A stretch of DNA of 64,000 bases from Daucus carota subsp. sativus (Eukaryota; Streptophyta; Magnoliopsida; Apiales; Apiaceae): assembly GCF_001625215.2 (NCBI RefSeq), contig NC_030384.2:44116390-44180389 (forward strand), read 5' to 3'. The notes under the pieces are model-generated. The model searched no databases and was not told the DNA's origin. It worked only from the letters and a program-made list of their open reading frames with translations. A program made the position numbers and the translations under genes. Shown here piece after piece: positions 33,868-44,917 of this stretch (position 1 is its first letter; every line of letters begins with the position of its first letter).

Positions 33868-34092
33868 ATCTCTTTATTCTATTCAATTGTATAGGCTATT
33901 TTTTGGTACGCTTTTTAAGCTCCTTTAAAGTATAGTTTCATAATATATTTTTTAAACTACTTTTTTTCTGAATAAAAGTTTGGTGTTTAAACTTTTATTC
34001 AAAAAGAAAATTTAAAAAAAATAGTATGAAACTATATGTTATAAGAGTATCAAAATTCGTGCAAACATTAATGAACGGCGACGGAGGGAGTA
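33868..34092. mobile_element. Stowaway-like MITE, eroded left end
   Basis: The right end is a Stowaway terminus (ACGGAGGGAGTA to 34092). Inside are large inverted arms (TATAGTTTCATAATAT ... TAGTATGAAACTATA; CTGAATAAAAGTTT ... AAACTTTTATTC) that would fold into one hairpin. The left terminus has lost the CTCCCTCCGTCC motif. It has no coding capacity. Confidence 0.6.
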
Positions 34093-34691
34093 CTAGCAGG
34101 AAAAAATCCGAAAATTATTTTTATACATGAAAAGAAACGGATTAGTACTATTTAGGGATCTGTTTGTGAAAAATATTTTCTGGAAAATATTTTTTGTTTT
34201 TCATCAGACAATTTTCAGAAATCAAATAAATATACAAAATGATTTTTGAGCAAATATTTTACAGAAATCAATTTTTGAAAGATATATTTTTCTGAATAGA
34301 TATATTTCCAAAAATCAAATTATTTTCCAACGGACAAACATAATTTTTAAACTGCTAATAAGTTGTGCATTATTAATTGAAATTATTTATGATAGTGTAC
34401 ACCTCATTTAGGAAAGCAAAATCATGTTTAAAAGAAAGGCAATGAACGTGTTAAGGGAAAACATGAGGTAACATTACAACTTTTTAACTTTGAACCGAAA
34501 ACAACCTAATTGATATCTTGTCATTGCACATTTGCACTGCAGATTATTTAAATACCATTACATTGCCTTAACCAATAAATGAAAAGGTGAGTTTTTATAA
34601 ATGTTTTGGTCGGCTGATACTCTGATAGTTTGATCAATACGAACATCAAACTCATTGCGTCACATGAAATAATGAAGAATAATAAAATGTA

Positions 34692-34971
34692 CTCCCTCTG
34701 TCCCTCCCATTTCTTATCGAATGGGTTGGACACGGAGGTTAAGAAATATGAATAAAATAGTAGAAAAGAGAAAGAAAAGTGGGTGAAGTGGTGGGACCCG
34801 TTGATTTTTAATGTATAAAAAGAAGATAGTGGAGTAAAAGTAGTGTGAAAAAGAAAGAAAAGTGTAGAAGTGATGGGTCCCATTGACTATTTTTGGTAAG
34901 TTTTGAAATGTAAAGAATTGGATGGGACATCCCAAAAGAGAAAGTGTAAAGAAATGGAAAGGAAGAGAGAG
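34692..34971. mobile_element. Stowaway MITE, 280 bp (sibling of 54797-55077)
   Basis: The left terminus CTCCCTCTGTCCCTCCC and a worn right terminus are flanked by TA (34690-34691, 34972-34973). It aligns along its length with the element in intron 5 of the PrfB3-like gene. Reverse-strand frames at 34548-34989 are translations of this MITE. Confidence 0.85.
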
Positions 34972-35160
34972 TAAATAGCTAGCTACCAAGTACCAAGCAC
35001 AAAGAAAGATTATTCTAAGTATAAGCGGAGAATCAATCTGCTTTAAGCAGAGGTAGTCTAGATTCAGTTGTTTTACTTTTAAAGGCTACAATATAGTTGC
35101 TAGTCTTATTCAAGTGGACAGTCTGACCTAATATGAAGCTTGATGCGTTTTTATATAGCG

Positions 35161-35405
35161 GGTGTTTGGCCCTCCTTTTAAGGCGGACTTCTCAATTTAT
35201 AAGTTAGAAGCACTTATTCATACCGTTTGTGTAAAAAATCAAGAAGCACTTAAAAAGAGTTAGGAATGCTAGCTTTTGTTTCAGGGCTTCTACTTATTTC
35301 CCAAACACTTTAATCACTTATAAGTCTTATCTTGCTTCTAATTTCTACTCCACTTATTTATTTTAAGCAAGAAGCACTTATTTTAAGCTTACCCAAACGA
35401 CCCCA
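35161..35405. repeat. hAT-like MITE candidate, kin of 3320-3570
   Basis: The ends GGGTGTTTGGCC and ACCCAAACGACCCC are imperfect inverted repeats, and the interior has AAGAAGCACTTATT-type motifs facing each other. The family is also present at 3320-3570. No convincing target duplication was seen. Confidence 0.5.
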
Positions 35406-35529
35406 TAATCTCAGTTACAAATTTTGACTTTCCTGCCTATTTTATATTATATAAATAATTTAAACTGCTTGTATCTTTTGTATAATATACGGAATTCTTC
35501 GTAAATTTATTCATAAGTTCTAAATTTAC

Positions 35530-36179
35530 TTCTCCGCTCTTCATCCTTCATCCCCTCTGATTAATCATCTTCGTTCTTCCATCTTCTCTCGTATTTCTTA
35601 GTTTTATCAATAAAACCAAGATCTAATCCTTTTGGGTGAGTTCTTGTTGAGTACCTTGTCATCAAGGTCGTGCCCATCTTTTTGGGATGTTTGTGTCTGT
35701 TTTGACGTTTCTGTGTGTTTTGTTATGGGTTTCGGTAATGTTTCTAAGAAGGAGTTACATGATATTTTGGGTAATCCGTGAGGCTTGTATCAGATATGGC
35801 ACGGTGGTGAATATCGTAAGAGCTCACCTTTCACGACATAAAATTGTTCATCTTTTGGGGTCATTTGTTGATCCAATATCGGTTGATGTCACTGATAATT
35901 CTGAACATTGGGCTACAGATGCTGCTGCTTATGTGAAGGTCAATTGCGATGCTACTATGTTCACAACTGATATAGGTTGGATTGTTCGAGATTTGATTGT
36001 AATACTTTTCAGTATAAAGAATTTAAATATTCTATCTGTTAAACGATCTGAAAACAAAGCGGCTATATGTTTAGCTCGTTTTTTGTTTCTTAATCAGGTT
36101 GTAATTGACAGTTCGAGGGTTTGTCTCGGCTGGGTTTCAGTTATCTATTAAAATTTTTGCTTTTCGTCAAAAAAAAATA
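35530..36179 (+). mobile_element. Truncated or internally deleted LINE with RNase H remnant
   Basis: Flanked by the 12-bp duplication TTCTAAATTTAC (35518-35529, 36180-36191) and ending in nine A. The frame at 35687-36151 (154 residues) contains VKVNCDATMF...GWIVRD and VKRSENKAAICLAR, which match the first Asp motif and the C-terminal part of the RNase H-like domain found at the end of plant LINE pol proteins. The middle of that domain and all reverse transcriptase sequence are missing, so the frame is a remnant and not a host gene. About 150 bp of non-coding DNA precede it. Confidence 0.78.
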
Positions 36180-36191
36180 TTCTAAATTTAC

Positions 36192-36776
36192 AACCGGACT
36201 GACACGTATCAAAAAGTTTTAACAAAAAATAGTAAAAATATATTTATAATCTAATACCTTCTACTGTTCTACATCGTTTGCTTTCTTCTATGGCCAGCAT
36301 GAAGCACCCCACTGATCACTGAACCGACTAAAACTCCATGACTAATTATTTATGTTAAGCATTCTGCATCACTAAGCAAATTAAATAAATAATAGATTAT
36401 CTGTTTTCACATAAATTACTCAGCTAAAATTAGTCATATATACAAACAGTTATTTCATAAAATTAGATATAAAATTTTCATAAAATGACATATGTTTAAT
36501 TTTTTATCTTGTGTCGAGCAACATATGTTATATTTTGATTAAAGTAATTGATGTATATTAGATATAATTTTTTTTACAAAATAACATTTGTTAATTTGAC
36601 TGAAAAATAAAAAAATCTCATGTAGCCATGCACAAAAATTTATACCAATTTCATACATATTAATTAAAATACTTGGAGAGAGCAAGCAGAGCGCGGTATT
36701 TGCCTATTTGGTCAACCACGTAATCTTTACAATATGGACAAAAGGATATTCGATTGATAAGAAAACCAATATGCTC
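36192..36776. other. Upstream region of small gene 2
   Basis: AT-rich; nothing recognised beyond the promoter of the gene at 36868. Confidence 0.5.
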
Positions 36777-36784
36777 TATAAATA
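36777..36784 (+). promoter_or_regulatory. TATA box of small gene 2
   Basis: TATAAATA 84-91 bp upstream of the ATG at 36868, in a position similar to that of the paralogue. Confidence 0.75.
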
Positions 36785-36867
36785 TAGTCACCCAGGTACA
36801 ACCTTGTTCATAGGCTATCAATTTCTCGAATTATTTCTCAGAGAACAGAACAGAGTTTAAGAAATAT

Positions 36868-37131
36868 ATGGCTGGACTGCAATACAAGTTCTTCCCAACT
36901 GATTTTTACTTCCCAGTGCCCAAGCAATCGTCGGAGATCAGTACTGGCAATCAGCAAATTTTCCCGGTGATCAAGACCGAAGAAATCCACATAGAGAAGT
37001 CTTCTGAAACAGCCTTGGTTCATCGCCAAATCAAGAGCTCCAAGATTGTTCTGAAAGCTCTACCTTCTTCGTTATCTTTAGCTCCAGTTGTGAAAAAGAA
37101 TATTAGTAAACAATATGAACCATCCCAGTAA
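36868..37131 (+). CDS. Small plant protein with MAGLQYxFFPTDF signature, copy 2
   Basis: A single-exon gene of 87 residues and paralogue of 32609-32836. It begins MAGLQYKFFPTDFYFPVP, then a polar spacer, a SSKIVLKALPSSLSLAPVVKKN segment, and a basic/polar C-terminus. The N-terminal 18 residues are strongly conserved between copies while the rest differs in sequence and length, which points to selection on the N-terminal motif. No targeting signal or known domain is visible and the function is unknown. It sits 4 kb from copy 1 on the same strand, with Stowaway elements and a LINE between, so this is an old tandem duplication. Confidence 0.85.
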   Translation: MAGLQYKFFPTDFYFPVPKQSSEISTGNQQIFPVIKTEEIHIEKSSETALVHRQIKSSKIVLKALPSSLSLAPVVKKNISKQYEPSQ

Positions 37132-38304
37132 ATTCAGCTGACTGATCATGTAATATCAGTTCAGATCGTTCTTTAATATCATGTACTTTTCCTGTTGATT
37201 CTGTATCTCGGCTTTTCACTTGTTTGTAAGTTAAAAGGCTGGTGATTCACTTTTGATCAGGTGAATCGGTTGATAAAATTATCTATGGAATATACACTTT
37301 CCCCTGTTTTACATGTAGTTCACTTTTTCCTGTTTTTTTGAGAACTTCCGATTGTTTGTTGACGTGACTGGTATGAGTTAAGACTTTCTATAGAGTATTG
37401 ATCGTACTTTCTGCATTTTCTTGTTCGCCTCTCATGATTTCGCATTGCCTTAGATTTAAAATTAAGTCGAGGGGGTACGTGTGAATCCGAAAAAATGGTC
37501 TTTTCTGTCCATGCAAAAAAAGATAAAGACCATGATACATTGACCGGTGGAAATCACGCAGAAAACTCTCAGCTCCGTCTGTACTTTGAGATGAAGGTCG
37601 GGGAAGGCACTTTTAAATTTTTATAATTTGATAAATTATTTTTTTAATAAAAATTTAATTTTAAATTTTTATATTAAAAATAAATTATAATATCTTATAT
37701 AAAAATGTTAAAATACGTGTTAATTAATGTAAACAACTGTAAATAAATGAGTCAGAGGAAGCAATAAATAATTTTTTTATTTTGTATCCCAATTTTAGTT
37801 AGAAACCGGGGAACAAAAATCAGTGGTAATTAAATTTCAGCTATGATTATTCTGAAACTATGATTCCTTGCCATTTCATATTTCATTCTCGTAAGTTATA
37901 TTATTTCATCGGCTTCCAAACATTTTGCCCCGATCCGTGGTTCTTTTGGTTTCATGCATACTGAAACAGTCAATGGTACACGGACTGCATATGGTCCTCT
38001 GGAAAGGAAGAACATTTTCTTGAAAAAAAAAATCACGGGTGACTATAAATAAATGAAATTCGTATCGTTCGTTTAGTAAGAGTACTATTAGATCGCTTGT
38101 GAACATATTAAAATTTGTTACGAGTCATGAATGGCGCTGTCACATTAAGGCTTCAGGGCTCGGGAGTACCAAACCAGTAAACAGATCATTTTATTAATTC
38201 GACAAGAAAGTACTCAGACATGCTCCTTGTGCTAATCGAGCGAGCAAACACTAGGAATGTAAATGAGATACAGGTACATCATTAACGGAACGAGTACATA
38301 TTAT
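37132..38304. other. Intergenic, small gene 2 to GASA gene
   Basis: 3' UTRs of the two convergent genes at either end, AT-rich DNA between (37600-37760 is nearly all A/T). No gene seen. Confidence 0.55.
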
Positions 38305-39116
38305 TCAAGGGCACTTAGGTCCTCCCCTCTTTGTCTTCCAGTTATTGTAGCAAGGGCAGAATTGCTTGTTTCCGTATGTTCCTGGAGGAACGCACAAGCA
38401 CTTTGCGCAACACTTTTGGCAGTAAAACATACAGGGCTTCTTGTATGCTGTCTTTGAGCACCTTATAGTGCACCGCGGGGAACAATCTGCACCAACATTC
38501 ATCAATTTAGGGGCATATACATATGCAATACTTCAAGTTTCACGAAAAATTACGCATTAATAAATCTATAATCTACATCTACAATCTAGTACTGCAGTAT
38601 ATGTTTATCGGATACTAAAGAGAAAAATGAAAGGTGCATAACTATACTCAGTAAAATTCTCTTCATAATAAAAATAAGTTAAGCAATTGAGATAATAATG
38701 TGAAGTAGTTTGGAAAGTTGTAATCTAATCAGGAGAGCCGAGAGAAATGCATTTAGCTTACCTTGAGGATGGAGACTCCCCGGTGTAGTACCATTCTGAT
38801 CAAATCAACAAAATTAGTTAGAATCTAAGGAAGGTAACAAGTGTGATATTGATAATAAGCACTCTTTTGAAATAAAACAAATCTTACCATGGGGAAATTC
38901 TTAACAGGTTGTGGCTGGGGAGTGGGAGACTCAGTAATGACAGCCTGAAATTATCAAGTGTTTGTTAGTTTGTTACAATAAATTGGATTAAACTTTGCCG
39001 ATTTTACACAAGACACACACACAAATCATAAAATTGCAGCTTACATGGTTGACATCGCCAAGCAAAAACACAATTAGTACCAAAGATAATATGACAGTGC
39101 TTGGTGTCCTTGCCAT
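38305..39116 (-). CDS. GASA/snakin cysteine-rich peptide
   Basis: Four exons: 39116-39045, 38944-38888, 38795-38762 and 38486-38305, all with GT-AG introns. They give 114 residues. Residues 1-24 are a signal peptide (MARTPSTVILSLVLIVFLLG...). A short Pro/Gln-rich variable region follows, then the 60-residue GASA domain with all 12 cysteines: the CSPRCTIRC start, CQKCCAKCLC, CVPPGTYGNK and a TKRGGPKCP end. GASA proteins are small secreted or wall peptides, often gibberellin- and stress-responsive, acting in growth, redox control or antimicrobial defence. The splitting of the variable region over tiny exons (57 and 34 bp) fits the family. Which subgroup or function applies cannot be decided from sequence alone. 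Confidence 0.95.
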
Positions 39117-41997
39117 CAAGGAGTTGGTTAAAATGATTGTGCAAATACAGAGTTTTGACCAGAAGAAAGAAAAGTGATAGACTGTGCTCAAGATGAGCTT
39201 GAGAATGCAATTTATAACTGCTAACAAATTGCATGTACTTTGCAGAAGTAGCTTTTAAGTTGTGACGTGGTGAAAATAACTGTTACAAACAATTGAAATG
39301 ACAAACACACCCTTCATGCTCCGGAAAATGTACAAAATCAATGACCTGGGTTTGTTAATGATTTTGTTAACGAGTGCTGCGTGCAGAGCCCTGTAGGAGT
39401 TGTTGGTTGCATGTGGCTGTATACCAATAACTCTTGGCGGATTATACAAAAACCAGGGGCATCACAAAGAAATGCAACAGAGGGAGCTTTCTGGTTATGC
39501 CAGCAAAAGAAACGACCAAAAAAATTTGCGAAGTGGCAAACAGTTCACACAGTACACACATTGAAACTCGCAATTTATTTAGAGTTCCGTGTATAAATTG
39601 CATAAATCCAACTCCACTTTTTTCTCGTGTAGGTGCTCTGTTTTACTCTTTAAATGTCGTTATTTGCTGGGTTCTGCCAGCATGCTATCTTTTATTTGTA
39701 ATGTTCATTAAGTATTTTATTATTTATATACTTATTTTGTTAATAACTTTCTGCTATTATTTCATTTTTACTTTTTACTCTTATCTTGATATTTAAAAAT
39801 TGGAAAAATAATTTAATTCTATTAAATATTAGTTAAAATGATCAGATAAGAAAAGAAAATAAGAGGGAGAAAGATGCAAAAAATGAAGTCTGGACTAAAA
39901 AAAATGATAAAACTAACATATTAGTTGTATTCCATTTTCTTATTTTTATGTTGTTTTGATTAGTAATTCATGTTACCAATATATGCCATGGAATATTAAT
40001 TTTTTCTTTAATTTAGTTTACAAAATATTTTATTTGTTATATTTTCCATTATTATTTAATTATTTATGATCAATATAATTTTATTTGTATAATTTTTTAT
40101 ATTTTTGTTTGTACAATATACTTGATTGTGATTAGTATTATTATATATTTATGATTATTGTAAAATATATATTTTATTGAATATAAAATAGAAATTATCA
40201 AATTGTAAAAAGGAACAGTACACTAATTATGTGTGGACATTGATGTCAAATGCTCGATCGTCCAGCATTTACACCAACTCATCTTATATATTTTTTTTAT
40301 TGTTTATAATAATTTTATATACAGAGAGGGTCTACTTCAATAAAAAAAACCTTATTAAAAATCTTATTAAGATAAAAATTAGAAATCAAAATAGATATTT
40401 TTCTAAATCACATCGAAATATTATATAGATGATATATAAATTGATCATTGAGATATAACAAAAAGCACGTGAAGTTGGTTTCAGAAAAAATTAACAATCA
40501 ACAAGAAAAATCAAAACTAGAAACGCTTATTGAGATCATGTGTGGGAGGATATATATACTAGTTAGTGTGTCTTCTAAGATCACAGAATTAGATTCAATT
40601 AATGATTTAGATTAGTTTCTAATTTGATTGTTTGATATGTTATTGTAGTTAAATATTACGGAGTATATGATAACAATATTTATATATAGTATTTTTAATA
40701 TAAATTATAAATTATATATTTGTAGTGTTCCCAAGTTTCGTAAATAAAATAGGATTCTTCTTATAAAATGAAAATATACCTTTATTTATCTCTTATTTAC
40801 AATTATAATTAATATATAATTTTAGTTAATCATTGATTTAAATATTATTTTATTAATTTTGTATATAGTCCATAAAATCATATAAATATTATATTTTTTA
40901 TAACAAAAACAAATCAATAGTGTGGATATTATAAGATCTAAAGTTAGGTGTTTTTTATATGGAAGTTAAAAACATTTTCATAATAATAGAATTCAACTTC
41001 TATAGTTTAAAAGTTAAACTTTAATTTTTGTTGAAATATCTAAAACTGGTTGAAGGGCAATAAATTAAAAAAACCGGCATAAGTGAAAAGTTGGTTTAGA
41101 ATTATAAGTTACTAGCTAAAACTACAAAATAATTTAGGTTTTCTAACTTTTTTTTGGACTTTTAAGCTTTAATATAAGTACTAGTACTTCTCAAAATTAG
41201 CGGAAATAAACTTTTATGTCTGAAAAACTCAGAACTCTCTTTGCCAAACACCCACGTAATCTAGTAGATAATCCAAGTACTTGGGATTCCCATTTCTATT
41301 TTACAAAGAGGAAATCGAAAAGAATGTTGACTTTTTTTTTTTTTTTTTGCTAAATATGTTTACTCTTTATCTTCGACTAGATAGTCTTTGATCTTAAAAT
41401 TTATGCATGGATCAAACTCTTATTTAATTTCTGAACTCGAGTCTAACAGTATTCTAGAACTTACCAAACTCGAGTCTAACAATGATCAACTCTCCTGAGC
41501 TCGTTCACGGTCCTGTAGCCCGTCAATAATTGATTTCCTTCCTTTTCTGTTAAGCAGTGTCATCTATCTTAGTGTCCAACTTTTTACGTATCATCTATGT
41601 TATGCCACCTCCATCGCCCAAGATGCTCTTGCAAGGAGAAAATTTAATAAATTAGAGGGGGGACGAAATTATGCGAGGAGGAGAAAACAAAGCAGAGCGG
41701 ACTGATCGCAAAACATTCACTACCTCACCCACCAAAAAATTAGCAATTTACTATCGAAAAACGACTAGTAACCTAAAAAAATGCTTAAAATTGTCGTTTG
41801 CCAAGTTAATATTTGCATTGTTTGTTGTCAGTGCTAGTTAACAGAGGAAGAGTGAACGATATGGATGTGTCTTTCGACCGGGACAGTATATCAAACGAAA
41901 AGAACGGGAATGAGTTGACGTTCTCCAAAGCCGTGGTAAAAGGGTAAGAATACTGGGTTGTCCGCAACGTGGAAGTTGGAGGCTTGGTGCAATGTAA
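39117..41997. other. Gene-free, very AT-rich stretch
   Basis: The first 150-300 bp serve as promoter/leader of the minus-strand GASA gene. The rest, especially 39700-41250, is extremely AT-rich with scattered MITE-like debris (CCAAACACCCAC near 41247). Open frames at 39434-39796 and 40231-40428 are low-complexity and have no domain. Confidence 0.55.
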
Positions 41998-42393
41998 GAG
42001 CAACCCCAATGGTATTACCTATTTTGAACCCCTAAAATATAATATATTAATGGTTACTTAAAATATAGATAAGCAAAATGTTGTTTTACTCCAACGGTAT
42101 TCCCTATAATCATCCCTATATTTTAAAAAAATAATATTTTATTAAAACTTCTACTATGACGGGGAAATAAAAAAAGGAGAGAAAATGAAAAATTAAAGAA
42201 AATGAGAGAGGGAGATGAGGTGGAAGAAATAGGGGCTTATTTTTCCATCTCCTAAATAAAGGATTTTGTTTTCTCTCACCTAAAAATTTTAGGTAAAGAG
42301 AGGAGGGTTGGAGTGAACAATTTTTACTAAAACCCTTATTCTTATCCACATAAGCTCGTTATAGGTAAGAGAGATGGTGCCTTGAAGTTGCTC
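41998..42393. mobile_element. PIF/Harbinger-like MITE, 396 bp
   Basis: Imperfect inverted ends GAGCAACCCCAATGGTA / GGTGCCTTGAAGTTGCTC are flanked by TAA at 41995-41997 and 42394-42396. It is the same general class as 8314-8657. The reverse frame at 42116-42349 is a translation of its purine-rich core. Confidence 0.7.
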
Positions 42394-42884
42394 TAAGATA
42401 CTTTTCTAATTGACAGCCTTGTTCAAGCAGCTGATAGCCTGATACTGCGTCATGACGGGCTGATTAATTATTTATTTAAACTGGCAATATTTTAAAAATA
42501 TATTTTAAGGGAAAGTTTGAATATATAGACATATATAAGTAATAAGCTTCAACAAATATTTTGATTGTGTCTTAGTAAAAACTAGATTAATCATCAATAC
42601 GATCCATTTTAAATTGGTCGTGTTTGAAAATTAGCGGCTTGAAGGAAATTAGAGTTTAGGGTGATTTAAAGGTTTGACCATTTCAATCCGCTGATGAGAG
42701 TGTTTGATAGTTAGCAGATTGGTTTAGTATTTGTTTCAAAGGGCTTTGGGCATGGTAGAATCCAAGACGCTATTAAGTCCGGTCTGAAAATAGAGGTTTG
42801 ATCTAAAAAAACTAATTTTTAAAAAGCTAGTTTTGAGGAATTTTTTGGGTTAAAAGGTTTTGATATGTAGCACAAAAAACTAAT

Positions 42885-43207
42885 GAAGCAGGTGTTGTTT
42901 ATGACTTCTGTTTTTCTTGACCCTTTTGTAAATAAGTAAAAATATTTTTATGAAGTTGAGAATCCTAACTTCTATTTCGCAGTTTCGAAATCGTTTCCAT
43001 ATATTTAATTAACTTATTTATTTTTCAATTTTTATTTTAAATATTTTTTTTTTTAAAACTTAGCCACACCGCCTCTATATATAACTAACTACCCAGTTCG
43101 AATTTCATTCGCAATCCCGAAATGTCCGTAACTTTTAGGCACGACCAAATATATATTTTCTAGTACCAGAACCGTAAAACCTACACGTCCGCAAGCGGAT
43201 AATTACA
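42885..43207 (+). repeat. Direct duplication upstream of ERD15, distal copy
   Basis: About 320 bp matching 43878-44410 once the 190-bp MITE there is removed. Shared blocks include TTGTTTATGACTTCTGTTTT, CGAATTTCATTCGCAA and ACTTTTAGGCACGACC. The copies differ by small indels and substitutions. Confidence 0.9.
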
Positions 43208-43607
43208 CAAAAACTAATGAAACAACTATTTATTAAACAGTTTTACACGACACTGCTAATTTAATTCGCTAGTCAAAATATTTATTTCAATTGACTAGTC
43301 AAAACATCTAATTCAATTTGTAAACAGCTAACGGTTAATCGTTAATCCCCTAACAGAGTGTGACTTTGATTGTCTTTTAGATGTCGCATTACATTTTATT
43401 ATTAAATTAATTAAATTTTTCAAAAAAAGAAAGTAAAAAGGGATGTCATTACGAAATAAGAACGAAATATTTATGATAAATTTGGTGGGAATTACGTTTT
43501 ATGTGATTTAAATAGTGTTTATTAATACTTTGTCATTAAAAACAATCATATATTCAAGAATTTATAATATTGTATATGAAACTATATATATAGCATAAAA
43601 TAATTAA
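43208..43607. other. Gene-free stretch between the duplicated blocks
   Basis: AT-rich with nothing recognised. Confidence 0.55.
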
Positions 43608-43799
43608 CGGTTTTTCTATGGTGTGCCCATGGGCACATGCTAAGCGCGGAAAATTTTGTGCTTGAATCATTTTGATTGGCTCCTATCTCATGATAATGAT
43701 GGACCCCCTGCAAATACACCAACCACACCAATCAAAATCTCCCAAATACAAAAATTTCCGCGCTTAGCATGTGCCCATGGGCACACACTAGCCAAACCG
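43608..43799. mobile_element. Long-TIR MITE, 192 bp, possibly Mutator-type
   Basis: About 50-bp terminal inverted repeats: CGGTTTTTCTATGGTG / the right end reads CGGTTTGGCTAGTGTG on the other strand, both continuing GTGCCCATGGGCACA and GCTAAGCGCGGAAA. The flanking 9-mers AATAATTAA and ATTAATTAA match at eight positions, but the AT-rich flank makes this weak. No coding capacity. Confidence 0.65.
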
Positions 43800-43877
43800 A
43801 TTAATTAAATATACAGCATACCATTCTTGTCTCAGGTTTATCTGCATTTGCATGATTATGGGCGTGTTTGGGAACCT

Positions 43878-44410
43878 GAAGCAGTTGTTGTTTATGACTT
43901 CTGTTTTTCTTGATCCGTCTGGAAACAAATAAAAATATTTTTATGAAGTTGAAATTCTAACTTCTCTCACAGTTCGAAATTTTTTCCATACATTTTATTA
44001 ATTTATTTATTTTTCAATTCTTTATTTTAAATAAAAAGTTACTATTTTTTTTTAAAACATAGCCAAACCGTCATTATATCTAACTACCTACCAGGGGCGG
44101 ATCTAGGAAGAGGCACGGGGGACACGTGCCCCCCCTAAAATTTTTTTTTACATTTTTTCACCATTCTAAATTTTACAAAATTATAGAAGTGCCCCCCAAA
44201 TTTTGAAAATATATAGGTGTTTTCATGAAAATTTGTTTGGTGCCCCCCTAAGATTATGGGTCTAGATCCGCCCCTCCCCTGCTACCTACCCGGTTCGAAT
44301 TTCATTCGCAACCCTGAAATGTCCGTAACTTTTAGGCACGACCAAATATATATTTTCTAGTACCAGAACCAGAACCGTAAAACCTACACGTCCGCAAACG
44401 GATAATTACA
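43878..44410 (+). repeat. Direct duplication upstream of ERD15, proximal copy (with MITE inside)
   Basis: The counterpart of 42885-43207, interrupted by the MITE at 44092-44281. The distal copy shows the uninterrupted form around CTAACTACCCAGTTCGAAT. Confidence 0.9.
44092..44281. mobile_element. hAT-type MITE, 190 bp, perfect 8-bp target duplication
   Basis: Ends CAGGGGCGGATCTAG and CTAGATCCGCCCCT (followed by a short CCCTG extension) are inverted repeats. CTACCTAC is duplicated at 44084-44091 and 44282-44289. The empty-site equivalent is visible in the duplicate block at about 43085-43095. Confidence 0.88.
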
Positions 44411-44732
44411 GGAAATGAGTAAAGAATTATACCACCTCCATAAAATAAAGATAAAAAGCATACCGGCATGACAAACCATGTGATCACCGGGGTTTCAGAC
44501 CTACCCGGTCCCACCATCCATAACAACACTAACAAAGACTCTCATCCATCCAATCTCGACCGTCCATTCCTTCAATGAAATCATCCCAGCTGTCCATGAC
44601 TTCAGTCCTATCAAAACGACTTTATGTTTTGAGGGGCCCACCAAAGCGTCGAAGTCGCAACTCGCTATACTACACCTGTACACGGTATTATTTCAAAACC
44701 GGCAACTGACCTGCTATACCCGGTCAGAAACT

Positions 44733-44746
44733 GTTGACACGTCAAC
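44733..44746 (+). promoter_or_regulatory. Inverted W-box pair around an ACGT core
   Basis: GTTGACACGTCAAC: two WRKY-type TTGAC half-sites face each other around CACGTCA, a bZIP-type core. It lies 68-81 bp upstream of the ERD15 TATA box. ERD15 genes respond to drought, ABA and pathogens, so the site is a fitting control element. This is inference from motif and position. Confidence 0.45.
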
Positions 44747-44813
44747 ACTTTAATCAATTGGGCCGTTGGTTCGGCAACTCCGAATCTATAGGCTCGGACA
44801 GCTTTTCTGACAC

Positions 44814-44820
44814 TATAAAT
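44814..44820 (+). promoter_or_regulatory. TATA box of ERD15
   Basis: TATAAAT about 100 bp upstream of the leader donor site at 44917/44918, giving a leader exon of roughly 60-70 bp. Confidence 0.7.
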
Positions 44821-44917
44821 ACGATGATAACGCTTGGCTTTGTGGACGGTCCGTAACGAAAGCCTTTTCACGACTCGTTTAGATATTTCTCTCTCGGTCT
44901 TCTTCGTTGCTAAAAAG

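Noticed and set aside
34548-34989. Reverse open frames of 91-111 residues, with similar frames at 54764-55040
   Set aside because: Both sets are translations of Stowaway MITE copies, which is why they resemble each other.
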